Shown here one piece after another: positions 23,503 through 35,145 of a stretch of 64,000 nucleotides of DNA. The first letter of the stretch is position 1. Each line of letters opens with the position of its first letter. The position numbers were made by a program, and so were the translations under genes. This stretch comes from Pohlia nutans (Eukaryota > Streptophyta > Bryopsida > Bryales > Mniaceae). The DNA lies in NCBI GenBank assembly GCA_022496805.1, contig CM040087.1, positions 35,178,253 to 35,242,252 of the forward strand, written 5' to 3'. The notes under the pieces were generated by a model. The model did no database searches. It had not been told where the DNA came from and saw only the letters and a program-made list of their open reading frames with translations.

Positions 23503-24276
23503 TGTGACATCTCCAGGTGTGATAATCAGTTTAGGAGTTCCATCCTGGCACCCTCAATTCGTTTTGCATTGCGAGGAGGATTTTGCTTCACTATTTACTT
23601 CATCTAAAGTAGTGTAAAGGTTTGATAGTGTAAGATTTGCCCTTATTCTAATGAGAGAAAAGTAGTGTGAATTACACCTTATATGGGTGTGAACTCCAGT
23701 TTTTGCAAGATTGTATCATTGTGCTTCATATATACTCCCTTTGTCCCACTAAGAAGACGTGATTTTGACTTAAGATCTATCCCAAATTAATGTTGTGATT
23801 TTTATTGATAGTGTATAATCATCACTAGATCACTTGTTTGTTGTGCTGAATCACGTGAGGATTAGTTGTGTGAAGGCAAGATTGCTAGCTTGTGAGCATT
23901 GAATATGTGAGCTGTGCGCGTTGGCTTTTTGTGTTGGTTTTTATTTTTGTGATTTTTGATATTGGCATACTGATTGCCCTCTCTTGTGACGTGAGGGCTT
24001 AATTGCAAAGTTTCAATGAAATCACGAATTTTTAGTGCGATTAAGGAGCAATGCATTAAAAAAAATCAAAGCATTTCAATCATATCCTTGCAAGAGAAGT
24101 TGTGCCTTGGTATTGATGTCAACAAATGAAATGATGCTTGGAGACTATATTAGAAGAATTTCCATTCATTTGGCCCCCAAACTCATAGGCCTTTGTATTC
24201 ACTATTGTACAATCCTAGAGGGTTTTGGTTTTGCATGATGATAAATGTATTATATGACAAGAAAACACTTGTTGTC
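23503..24276. other. Intergenic DNA
   Basis: AT-rich. A Stowaway-type left end (CTCCCTTTGTCCCACTAAG) starts near 23735 after TA without a visible right end. No gene was recognised. Confidence 0.4.
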
Positions 24277-24280
24277 TTAA

Positions 24281-24821
24281 CCCCTAAAAGCCCGAGGGGT
24301 ATTGAACAAAACGTAGATGTGTTATAATAGGTGCCTTCTATATGTTTGATGAAGTTTGGTTCAATAAACAAAATGTAGGGCATCATCTCTACAAATTATC
24401 TATACAGTCAAACTTTCAAAAATAACTTTATATTTTTTTAAATGAATTTAAAAGCATTAACCTTTGAAAATTTGTATAAATTCTAATTTTCACTTTTAGA
24501 GTTTGAAATTTAGCATGATTGGTTAAATTTGGTTTATCTATTGTAAACTTCAAAAAACAAATGAAATGATGGAGGAAACATCATTACTTTTCCCAAATAA
24601 CAAATTTTGTAACACTAAGACAATGTTGAAGTGATTCATTTTGAAAAATTCTCTCGGGTGGAGCTTAACTCAGATTGACATAATTCAAATTGCGTCGGTA
24701 AGTAGACTTGATGCAGTATTTTAAAATATTTTTTAATTTTCAAAAAAATATTATTTATATTCTGGTCAGCCTATTAGATTTGGGCAGCGACCAAAAAAAT
24801 GGTCGTTTGGGCATCCAGGGG
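24281..24821. mobile_element. TTAA-flanked MITE, CCCCTAAAAGCCC ends
   Basis: TTAA at 24277-24280 and 24822-24825. Ends CCCCTAAAAGCCCGAGG and GGGCATCCAGGGG. Length 541 bp, no ORF. Confidence 0.8.
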
Positions 24822-24906
24822 TTAATGAGTGATTTATTGACACATGAATGGTTAAATACTTGAGAATTGAATGGACTTCAAGAATCTAATTTGCAAAACT
24901 TTCTTT

Positions 24907-25600
24907 TGACCCTTTAATGTCTTGATTCAACATTGATTTTGAAGATGCATTATAAAATGTATAACGAATAACAAAAATGGAGTTGATGTACAAAGCTAAG
25001 ATATAAATGTCAATGCAAAGATCACATCTATACAATTGGATTTATCATTTTTTTTATTAATACATTGTAATTTAAATTTCAAGCTTTTATGTTGAAATTC
25101 AATGAAAAATCTCAAACTAACAAAAAAATTAAAAATTGTTGTAATGAATATGGAATAACAAGCAGTATGAGTTTCTAGTAGTATGTAGTTTTTGTATCAC
25201 TCTCATTGTTTGCACTGTTCGAAGTGGACAAGGATCACATTGGAAGAACAACATAGAAAAGATATTGCAAAAATAAAAAAACCCCCAAAACCAGGACAAT
25301 TATTTCTGGACAGAGGAAGTAAAAATTACATTTCACACACGCCTCGACGCCTACTCTCTTTGTCCCAAAACAAGTGTCCTAGTACTCAAAAATGATCTAC
25401 TTGTATTAATAGCATGTAGTTTTCTTACGAAGTGTAAAATGTAGGACAAATATTGAAAAAAAAAATGCTGAAAACTAAAACAATTATTTCCAGACCATTG
25501 AAAACGTTTAGCCAAGTGACCACAAAAAAATTGATGTTAATTTTACTCACTTTAAAGGAATTAGCCATTACTTTATAGCCAAATGACTTCTCCCAATACG
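24907..25600. other. Broken MITE fragments
   Basis: Positions 24907-25130 are the reverse-orientation relative of the right half of 22738-23279 (CCCTTTAATGTC, GAGTTGATGTACAAAG, GATCACATCT). Positions 25150-25500 carry two facing Stowaway-like ends (TTTCTGGACAGAGGAAGTA and TACTCTCTTTGTCCCAAAAC). Confidence 0.55.
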
Positions 25601-25812
25601 GTGAAATAAGCCAATTTTATAATATATATGCTCCAATTATATTAAGGAATCTACAATATTCTGCTAAAGTCCTCACCAATGATCCCATAACCACCTTATG
25701 ACATTTAGAACATTATGCGACCTCCCACATAAATGGTATCTACTTTTGCTACCCAGTGCATATAATGCTCACGATACCTCTATAATATCCGACAATACCC
25801 TTGATATATTAA

Positions 25813-26393
25813 CCCCTAAACGTCCCAGCGTCCAGAAACTGGATCACGAACAGATTCAAAGCCTTCTCACATTCTCATCAATGCTTGGATGAAACTCATC
25901 CAATTTTTTGGAGATTCTTCACCAAATTGTTGTCCTATCTAATGGCTGGATTTAGTCATACTAGAGTACATATTTTTCTAAAATTACAAATGTAGAAGTA
26001 TGTCAAGTCGTTTGACCGAGCCAAAATTGCATTGACTCTAGTTCAAAGTGGAATCGTGAAAAATGAGGTCATAAATTTAAGAAACACAAAAATTTCAAAG
26101 CATCACCACGTTTAAGAGTATCTCATTTCAAACTCATTCCAATAAATTTTACTCAAAAAATATTGAAATTTAGTTTGTAATCAAATTTAGAAGGAATTTT
26201 TAATTTTAACTTTCAAATTTTATAATTAAATATTGGTGATTGTATTAGTGAATGGAACCGTACGGATGGAATCTAAAATTCAAAATCTAGAACTTTCATT
26301 TGTATATCAATTCCAGAATATTCTTCTAAATAGTAGTTTATAATGCTTTTTCTCAAATTGTCAATTCCAGGGACACCCTGATACGTTTAGGGG
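25813..26393. mobile_element. TTAA-flanked MITE, CCCCTAAACGTCC family
   Basis: TTAA at 25809-25812 and 26394-26397. Ends CCCCTAAACGTCCCAGCG and GATACGTTTAGGGG are inverted over 11 bp. Length 581 bp, no ORF; same left end as 6060. Confidence 0.87.
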
Positions 26394-26429
26394 TTAAGGT
26401 GGTACCACGATGATATCTTCAGATTATCA

Positions 26430-26736
26430 GAGTTAACTGAAAAGTCAACTCAAAGAAAGTTTTAGCAAACTCCTCTTGAACTCCTCTTGAACTCATATTG
26501 AAATATAAATAGACCGAAAACTAATTCACGATGAGTTGGGAGACAATCTAAAGCAAGCCACTATCATTATTCTCCACACCTCGCAATGACTTCCACACCT
26601 CCTACCAAAGCTCCAAGCCCATGGCCCACAAAGGGACAAGTTATGACACGACACTATTCAACCCAAACATAGCTCAAAGGAGAGGTTAGAAGGAGGTTGA
26701 AAAGAGAGGTTCTATGGCCTTCTTTTCGGTTAACTC
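26430..26736. mobile_element. MITE with GAGTTAAC(C/T)GAAAAG ends
   Basis: The ends GAGTTAACTGAAAAG and CTTTTCGGTTAACTC are inverted with one mismatch. TA follows the right end; CA precedes the left (probable decayed TA). Length 307 bp. It contains a short direct repeat, CTCCTCTTGAACTC. It lies about 430 bp upstream of RNC1. Confidence 0.72.
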
Positions 26737-27034
26737 TATCACCTCATTAAGTTGCTACATATGTATATCATGATGAAAATTCACGCTATATTTTACTTTT
26801 TCTTTCATTTTCTTTCTTTCTATGTTTAGCAGCCTCATTTTTGGGGTAGAAATCCAGCTAATTTTAGCCATCACTGGTCCTCACCTTCACTGTTGAGAAT
26901 GTGCAATTAGAGAGGGGTGAGTGTACTTTAGGGTTCTAAAACCCTGAACCCTCACTGAAACCTTATCCATCCATTCCATCCCCTTTCGTTCCTTGTGCTC
27001 TTGTGTTGTCCGGTGAAGCAACGACGATGGCAGC

Positions 27035-27127
27035 GATGGTTCTACTTTGCTCGAGGAATTGAGGAGATTAGCTTTGAATTTCCAGAGGAATTCCGGAGAT
27101 GGTTCCACTTTGCTTGAGGAATTGAGG
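27035..27127 (+). repeat. Two 30-bp direct repeats in the RNC1 5' leader
   Basis: GATGGTT(C/T)(T/C)ACTTTGCT(C/T)GAGG followed by AATTGAGG occurs at 27035-27064 and 27098-27127, and a third partial TTCTACTTTCG follows. They are 40-130 bp upstream of the start codon, probably in the 5' UTR. Confidence 0.75.
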
Positions 27128-27167
27128 TTCTACTTTCGTAGCGGAATTACACCTCAGAGTTCCCGCA

Positions 27168-30100
27168 ATGGCACCCGCAGGCGCCTTGCAACAGAGCATC
27201 ACGCCTCTGTCCTCCGTCTTCAAGAGCCCCTGCACTCGTCTCTCGTGGATTGGCAATTCCTGTAGCATCGGCACCCCCTTTTTCTTCCGCCATGGCAACA
27301 TAACCCCTTCCTCATTCCCTCGCAGAAGAGGGAGAGGCGTGGTCACTTGCGCCGTGGGTGTTCCGGCGAAGAATTGGACGAGCGGGGCGAACACGCCCAA
27401 GGAGTGGCAATGGACGGAACACCGGGAGCCGCGGCGGCCGGGGGAGAAGCGGAAGAAGATCCCCATGCCGCGGCCGAAGAAGGAGCGCGTGCTGCTGCGG
27501 CCCCCCCTGGACGACACGCGATTAGCCGAGAAGCTGCTGAACTCCCCGCAGCTCTCCTTGAACAACTTCCCTCTGCTGAGCGCTTGCCTGCCCCCCGCGC
27601 CGCTGAACCACCACGACGAGGCGTGGATGGAGGAGTTTCTGCTGGAGGCCAAAGACGCGTTAGGGTTGGCGTCGTTCGAGCCCGAGGAAGGCTCCCCGGC
27701 CGCGCAGCTGGACACTCTGCTGTACCTGGCGTTTCAGCACCCGGAGAGCGCCAGGGGACGCAAGGCGCCCTATGTCCGCAACGGCCACACGCGCCTGGCG
27801 TTTCTTGGGGAATACGTGCTGGAGCTGGCTATGGCGGAACTCATGCTGCAGATGTTTCCGCGAGAGTTGACGGGGAGTTTGCGGGAGCGTGTGTTCGGGC
27901 TTACGAATAAAAAGGTCTTGCCCGCGTGGTTGAAGGCTGCCTCTATGGACCGCCTCGTCTTTCCCGAGGGCGATTTCGACCTCCTCAAGTGGAACGACAA
28001 AGTGAAGCCCTGCAAGTAAGTCGGCCGATTAACCCCACTGTGTATTTTCTGAAAATTGGACCCCCCCCTTTCTGCAAAGCATCTGTCTGTGTGAAAATGA
28101 CTTCAGTTTGACACTGTTGATCTTGTAGTGTAGAACAAGTGCTTTTAAACGATTTATCGCAATCAGAAAACCGAGGTGAAATGAGAAAATGCCACCGTTG
28201 CAAAGTTCAGTGATGCAGATGGGCATTTTAGACGCTCAGGGGTTAATCCTCAAGGACCAATTAGACCTCATGTTCTTTTTACAGTTTTGAGTAGATCATA
28301 TGAGGACTTTCTTCTGTCCAATTTTGTTTTTTTACTGACCAACACTTTCACTGATTCTAGTGATATGAAATTTGAATTATATCTTTCACTATATGATCAC
28401 CGTGAACCCTCGGTTATTCGGCGAATTTTGGACCTCGGTGGTGTACAGTCTATCTTAACATGCAGCAGCCATAGGGGGAACTCGTTTAGAAAATTGTTTG
28501 GACCTTAATTATTAGGGTTACACCGTGTAGTTGAACTCATGGGGATTTGATTCTTGGCTTGATTCAGATCAGTGTTCCACGCATTAATTGCAGCCATCTA
28601 TGTGACGCTGGGTATGCCTGAAGTGTACCGTGTTCTTTTTGAGGTTTTTGGTTTCGATGTGGACGATCCAGACTGTCAACCCAAGCCGAGGCATTGCGAA
28701 GATTTGGATCGCTTGTCACCGGAGCTTGACGGAGAGAGACTTACTTGGCAAGAGATTGCTTATTATCAGGTATTGTATTTCTAATCTTTTTATTTACAGT
28801 AAAACTCAGGTTCCTAATCAATGAAGGGAGCAGTCAGTAGCAAAATGGTAGTAGGGATTGACTCCCTGTTCTGGCTATTGGTAGTTCATCCATGCACTGG
28901 TTTAGGCTTTTCCATTATGACGAAAATATTAACACTAGTATACGGGTTTTTATAATCAATAACCGACTCTTTTGTGTATCGGGTTTTAAAACTCTTGCAT
29001 TGCCTGTACAAATTCTTCCTTTTCCTAAGATGGCTTTCCTTTTTTTTTCCTTCCAGGCACCTGAAGGAGCTTTGTTTTCAGAGCCCAGACTATTTCGAGC
29101 ATGTGTTCCTCCTGGAATACATCGATTTTGCAACAATTTGTGGGAGCTAGAGAGTTTACCAGCCGTTAAGCGAGCACTGGGTTATCCACAATCTGTGAAG
29201 GATGACAATCCGGAATTGGAAGCTGCACGCAATATTGAACTAGATCTTGGACTTCAGGTACTTTTGTTAGTGAAAAAATTAAGTGAGTAGATGCTCTGTT
29301 GGTTGGTTGAATGGAAGTAAGCTTGTGTTAAATGCTGATTAATACGTATGATTTGTTGAACAGCTGTGTTTTCTGCATCCCTCAACTCACAAATTAGAGC
29401 ATCCCCGGTTCTGTTATGAGCGATTGGAGTTCTTAGGATCGAAAATACAGGTACCACAACCTTCCTGCCCTATCTACTCAAGCATTGACCCCTAGAGGGC
29501 CAAAGGTTTCTGGTTTTAAAGTAACAAATTCAATTGATCATATTGTGAAAAACTTTGTTCAGACGAGACCAAATTTTATATCACTGGAATCAGTGAAGAA
29601 CATTACATTGCATGTGTTGGTCAAACAACAAATAATTTTAACAAAAAGAAGGCCCAATTGGGGCTTCTTGGTCCTTTAGGGGTTAAGTTCGAGGATACTA
29701 TTTTCATCACTTTAAGCATTTTAACATATGTAGGAATGTGAGTTTGGGGAGATGCATAGAGCTGTGTGGAGAGAGATCTTTGGGCACAAGTTCCAAATCT
29801 GTTCAGATCAAATTTTTATTGCTGTGTATGGATTTCTCATGCAATTTCAAAGTAGAAGGTTGTAGACCACTGTAAGTGATAGTAGACAACTCCATTTTCA
29901 TTCAACGATCAGTGGCCATAGACATTTAATCAAACACCACTTGCTAATAAGTTCAACCAAGTGTATGATGCTGTTGGTAATATGGGTCAGTAGAGGAGAT
30001 AAGATTAGGTTCGTAACAGTTTTAGTATCCTCTACCTTAATTCTAAGAGACAGTGCTGAATTTTTTGTGACAGGATGTAATAATGGCGGAGAAAATCCTC

Positions 30101-30391
30101 ATGAAATACTTGGATGCGCCGGGCCATTGGATCGAAGAACGGCATCGCAGAATCCTATTGAATCGTTTGTGTGGACTCTATCTTCGAAACATGAAGCTGC
30201 ATTATCATATTGTCTACGCTGACGAGCGACAGGAGCTCTTTGCGAAAGCCCGGAAGTTAAGGAACTTTGCCACGACTGGTGTATCCCAAGCACTGCATGG
30301 TCTCGGATACACTGTGTATGGGCGACCCGAAGTTCGACGCCTGATGTTTAGAGTCATGAACTTTGAGCAATTAGAGTCACCCATAGAATAA
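27168..30391 (+). CDS. RNC1: RNase III-domain chloroplast intron-splicing factor RNC1
   Basis: RNC1 binds plastid group II intron RNAs and is needed for their splicing; it is derived from RNase III but is non-catalytic. Five exons: 27168-28015, 28568-28769, 29057-29257, 29364-29450, 30074-30391, all GT/AG, giving 551 residues, close to the expected size. The N-terminal 60 residues are rich in Ser, Arg and Pro, as expected for a transit peptide. The first RNase III motif (about 206-220) reads HTRLAFLGEYVLEL and the second (about 430-446) reads ERLEFLGSKIQDV. The canonical ERLEFLGD acids are changed in both (E to A and D to E; D to S), matching loss of cleavage activity. Exon 1 is far richer in GC than the others. 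Introns 1 and 4 each contain a TTAA-flanked element. The start ATG has a good context (GCAATGGCA). Confidence 0.92.
28033..28242. mobile_element. TTAA-flanked MITE in RNC1 intron 1
   Basis: TTAA at 28029-28032 and 28243-28246, only 13 bp after the splice donor. Ends CCCCACTGTGTATTTTC and GACGCTCAGGGG. It is the opposite-orientation relative of 10223-10431. A broken copy of the sequence at 1733-1895 follows directly (28249-28400). Confidence 0.8.
29489..29682. mobile_element. TTAA-flanked MITE in RNC1 intron 4
   Basis: TTGA at 29485-29488, TTAA at 29683-29686. Ends CCCCTAGAGGGCCAAAGG and CTTCTTGGTCCTTTAGGGG. Length 194 bp; internal AATTCAATTGATCATATTGTG marks it as the AAAGGACC family. Confidence 0.85.
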
Positions 30392-32336
30392 AACGAAGCT
30401 ATTCCCAGAGAGTTGTCGGCCTCTCAACATCCAGATCACATTCCAGCAGGGCCTTCACCTTCAGGTTCAAGGCGATACTCAGTTACCTGGGCAAGACTGG
30501 GCTTGTTACAGTTGATGTGATTTGCCAGCTCGTACAGCCCATACGTGAAGATGTCACAGGAGTTACTGTTCTAGAGGCATCCAATTTTGCTGGCGTTATG
30601 AGGACTCTTACAATGACCGAGCAAAGAAGAGCATCCTCAACAGAGATTGTTGACAAAAGTATCTACACCGGGGTAGCAAGCGTTAGACGAGGTACAATTA
30701 GGTTGTAATACAATTCTTACACATTGTTTAATTCCAGTTGGGGACACTGTGAATGTATCAGGCCTTGCATTTACTTGTATCTTGTATCATTGGGGTGTTG
30801 GGGGTATTATAACGATTAAGCAATCTTTTTGTGCTGGTCCAGGAATTTTTTAGTACCATAACGTTGAGAGCTTAATTCTCTAGCTTACGAGGGAGGATTC
30901 TGTTACAGTGAATGATTAGCTCTTTATTCCTTCCAGAGAAGCCCTAGAGATATAGCATACGGTATTCTTACCATTGAGTTCTGCACAGGCTGTCAATTTC
31001 TGAGCATGGCCGGCTATCAGCTTGACTGAGTCACTGTGCTGGTGGAAATGTGATAATGCTCATACTGTGGCTGATGAGATTGCTCCTGTCAAGGTAAGGG
31101 AGCCTGACTGATTGATGGAGGCTCTCACCATGTAATCACTTCATAGCTAAGCAGGTAACAGGAGAAACTGAGCTACCTTTGAACAATTGAAAATCATACT
31201 AGCATTCTAAGGTAAGTTATGTATAATCATCTGAATAAGCATCTGAGGATGGTTCCCATTCTTGACAATTGAAACAGGATTCAGTATGTATTATTATTTT
31301 TAAAGTGTTGATTATAGGTGTACCCAAAACCAACTCTGACATAATTAAGTCACTTTATAACCTGGAGATTTTCTTAGGTCTTCTGCGACACTTTTCTAAA
31401 GGATGGAATTTCATTCCTTCATATTTTTGGGAAGGGCTTTGAATCAAAATAGCAATTGCCTCCTCACTTCTTTTTTTGAGAGGTTAAGGGACCTTGCTAG
31501 AATGAGGTAATAGTGTAATGATAAGGGCTATATTTATAACACTTGCACAACTACAACAAAGAAACAACCTTTGATTTGGGTTTGGAAATCTCATAAACCA
31601 TATTTTGATATAGAGCAAGGTAAGCTTAGCATGATAGAGCAGTGCTATGGAGCACCCTTCTGAAAATTGGATCGAAAGAGAGTTTTCACTTACATTCATT
31701 TTTTTAAGTAATGAAGGAATGCCATTTGTATTTTATGAATATTGGGACTACTGTGTTATTGCCACATATACTTGGTTTCTAATTATAATTGACTGTGATC
31801 CCCTTGCAAAAGGGTGTTTGCTCCTATTGCTTTATAATGCTCTGAGGTTTTGATAGCTTGCATTGGGCCCGAGTACACATTTCATTAAAAAAAAATGTAA
31901 TCTTAATATATTGAGTGCTTGAAGCCAAACCTAAGGCTAAAAAAGGCCGATTTTTTTGTTTCATTGGGCCCAAGAACGACAAGCTTGACTCCTAAGTGTA
32001 AAACAACCTTTAGGAGTTACCTTCATTTTTGTAGTAAAAATAGACAAATCTTACAATAATTTGACGTGATGACTAAGCCAAGAATGGAACTAAGGTAGAA
32101 TGCCGTTAAACAATCCATTCAAGATGATGTTGTGCTTGGTAAATTTTAAAAATTCGATATGGGACTATTTTAGGTTCATAGACATATAAGATTCATGAAT
32201 AAAACAGAAAAGAAATGCAAGAAATTAAAAAAATTAATTGAATTTATATAAATTTTGAAAGTGTAAATCACATATATAAACACATGTGATTTTCACTAGC
32301 AAATATTCACAATAGATATTCACTATACTAAAATTA
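30392..32336. other. RNC1 3' region and intergenic DNA
   Basis: Positions 30392-30800 are probably the 3' UTR and downstream flank of RNC1. Short frames at 30517-30708 and elsewhere show no family signature. The rest is AT-rich without recognised features. Confidence 0.4.
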
Positions 32337-32338
32337 TA

Positions 32339-32440
32339 CTCCCTCTGTCCTATAATATCTGGCATGTAGGTTCTCTCAAATCTACCTCAAGAGGTAGATT
32401 TAAGAGAACCTACGTGCCAGATATTATGGGACAAAGGGAG
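32339..32440. mobile_element. Complete short Stowaway MITE
   Basis: TA at 32337-32338 and 32441-32442. Ends CTCCCTCTGTCC and GGACAAAGGGAG. The two 50-bp arms fold back almost perfectly around CTCAAGAG. Length 102 bp. Confidence 0.9.
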
Positions 32441-32599
32441 TAATTTAGTCTTTGGGATACTATTTGTCAACAATGACATTATTTGACTTTTTGGAGAGTC
32501 TTTATAGAAGAAATATTACTGAAATTCTAAATTCTAAAATGATAAAAAAATTCAAGTAAACCGTCTAAATGAAGTGTTTTAATGACGAATAGAAAATTT

Positions 32600-33071
32600 A
32601 TAATAAACACAACTCCTTATCTAGAAGGAACATGGCACTCTCAATGGAAGCAGGAATCACAAGTGGCAAACTCCTATGTAATGTAGGGACACTATTTCTC
32701 CTCACTTTTGAACAAATTGTGATAAAAAAAACATTGATTCTCCCTAAACACTAGGGTTAACCTAAAACAAAGCTCATGTTTTTAACTTGTAATGTGAATT
32801 TGCATCTTAATAATAATAATAAATTTTGCTGCACATTGTTCATAAATAATCCTTTGGTCCCTTCATAAATAGTCCCTTACACTTGAGGGAACTTGTAATA
32901 ACTCTCCCTTGACATTGGGGTGGTCACGAGTTCTATAACCCACAACAATATAAAGCCTTACTTTAGATTATTCTCCAACTCACTATAGACTAGTTTTGCA
33001 GTGTTTTTGACCCCAAAACAACTCGAGCTCAACAAGAGTTTGCACTTCGGGACACTCTTTCCGGTTAACTC
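32600..33071. mobile_element. GAGTTAACC-family element, left end unclear
   Basis: The right end is CCGGTTAACTC before TA at 33072-33073. Positions 32840-33071 match 57890-57957 joined to 58675-58830 (ATAGTCCCTTA, GGAACTTG, AACTCTCC, GGTCACG, TAGATTATTCTCCAACTCAC). It lacks the TTAA insert found in that copy. The left boundary was not found. Confidence 0.65.
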
Positions 33072-33307
33072 TACTACCCGTATATCACAATTTTAGTGTT
33101 CTAGAATGCGATATTGATTCAAAGTGTATGCCTCACTAATGTAAAGCAAATAAGATTCAAATATACACCCTCGTGCAATGTTACGTAGATTGAAAGCAGA
33201 CAATTATGCATCGTTGTTTCAAGGACCGTTTTTATTATATCAGTAGAGCTGATTCTCAATTTTTAAAAACGGTTCCTCACATGTGTGAAACCACATAGTT
33301 AAATGAA

Positions 33308-33709
33308 GTGGCACTTTCAAGTGAAGTAAAAAAGCAAGATAACACGTCAGACACTTTCCTGGAGACCTTCCAGACAAATTCAAAATACAATATGGGGGCG
33401 TACCGTATCAATTGCAACATCTGCATGCAATGTGATACCAACTCATCCCAGAACTCTCACCCACTTCGCGAAAAATACTTTAGAAACATGTGCATGTGTG
33501 ACAACTGTCCAAGAATACAAGTGGGACCTGTGACCAGAACCCTCGAAATCGCTTCGCTTGTGCAACTCAACGACAACTTTGGACATGCTTTTAGACTCCA
33601 GCCAGCCCACAAAGTTAAAAGCCTGTACTTCCGGATCAACCATGGAACTCTGCTCACACCACAGAATTCTCGCCCAAAACCCCCACCACAACATTCAAAA
33701 AAGAAATGA
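33308..33709. other. Open frames on both strands, no recognised product
   Basis: The plus frame encodes 133 residues with several Cys (CNICMQCDTNS, MCMCDNC); the minus frames encode 83 and 87. None carries a motif I trust. Base composition is more balanced than the flanks, so a decayed gene fragment is possible. Confidence 0.25.
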
Positions 33710-33732
33710 CCAGCTACCATGCTTTGACAGTA

Positions 33733-34090
33733 GAGTTATCCTTAAAGTCACCGTGTGTTTGAATAAGATGCCGTGAATTTTGCTATAATGTATTGTTATT
33801 TGTGCACCCCAAATAGTTAAAAGGTAGGGAAAAGCTTGGTGGTCTATCATTATTAGGTGTGTAAGAGCTTGGTGGTTTTCAAACTCATGGAAAACTAGTT
33901 TAGCCGTCAAGAAAGACGGCTAAACTAGTTTCCCTTGAGTTTAGAGACCACCAAGCTCTTACACACCTAACAATGATAGACCACCAAGCTTTTCGCTACC
34001 TTTTAACTATTTGGGGTGCACAAATAACAATACATTATAGCAAAATTCACGGCATCTTATTCAAACACACGGTGACTTTAAGGATAACTC
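33733..34090. mobile_element. Long near-perfect hairpin element, GAGTTATCC ends
   Basis: TA at 33731-33732 and 34091-34092. The left arm 33733-33908 and right arm pair over about 176 bp with only about seven mismatches around a loop near 33909-33915. No ORF. The ends match the GAGTTA(A/T)CC family. Confidence 0.9.
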
Positions 34091-34092
34091 TA

Positions 34093-35145
34093 GTTCCTCA
34101 TAAGAAGTACAGAAAATAGAACCCCATGTATGCAATCTCATAACACTCTTGATGGCCAGAAAAAGGTCCCTCCACCCCCAACACTGGTGAAAAGAATATC
34201 CCTCCCCTGGATTCCTGATATCAAAATGTCAGAGAATGCCACGTACAAATCAGAAGAATATTCCTGAACTGCCTGGCGGAACTCGATTAGTCTGTTCAAG
34301 AGTGACAGATAAGCAGCAAAACCTAAGCTTCAGGGTACAGTTCAATAAGTGATAGAAGCCAACGTTCTTGACAAAAAAGACCAACAGATCCACCACTTAT
34401 ATCGAATGAGGTGGTCTCGACATATCAACCAATGTATGTCATTGGTCTTTTAGAGGTTAACAACACACTACCCTCATGTACTGAAGCCATTCGGCATACG
34501 CAAAGGGCACGGCAACATCAGATATCCAGGAGCAATGGCCACACTATACAATTGAGAAAAATCAATCAACTAAGAAGTACAAATGGGGTACACGCTTCCT
34601 CCATCTCGCTGTGAGTACGCAGTGAGGGAGAAAGACAAGGAGCAGGCCTTAGCATCCAGTTTCACATGGATCCTTTCTCTCAGGAAGCCCCCCCGTGATT
34701 CAATTCTACTGACCCTGGGATGACCCCATGGATGCTGTCAGGCTCGGACAAAAAATCATTCCTGAATCCATACAATCACAAGCCCGGCCCATGTGAGTAA
34801 GACCTCATCCCGCCCTCGGTCATCACTACCTTCTTACAGATAATAAATGAGACGCACTCGTGGTGCAACAGAGACACACACACAGACTAGTACCGGTACA
34901 ATCGTCGCGCATTTCATTACACTCTCCGCACAATGCGTGCTTGGATTCCTTGGATTCCTCTCCCACGACACTAAAAGAGTGGGATTGATTTCATCACTCA
35001 CACTCTGCTGCAATGCAGGCCTTCGCATCTCGCTCTCTCCGTGGCTAGTTATTCGTCTTCGTGATGATGGACTTACCCCTCTGAACCAGACCTGGTAACA
35101 ATGAAGCCATCCCAATTAACCATCCCCGCACGCCGGCGGTGAGAT
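34093..35145. other. 3' flank of the GT31 gene
   Basis: Probably the 3' UTR near 34850-35145. A TTTTAGAGG end followed by TTAA at 34450-34460 looks like an orphan right end of a TTAA element. Nothing else was recognised. Confidence 0.4.

Noticed and set aside
27347..27910. 187-residue Ala/Arg-rich frame within RNC1 exon 1
   Set aside because: Shadow of the RNC1 frame in GC-rich sequence.
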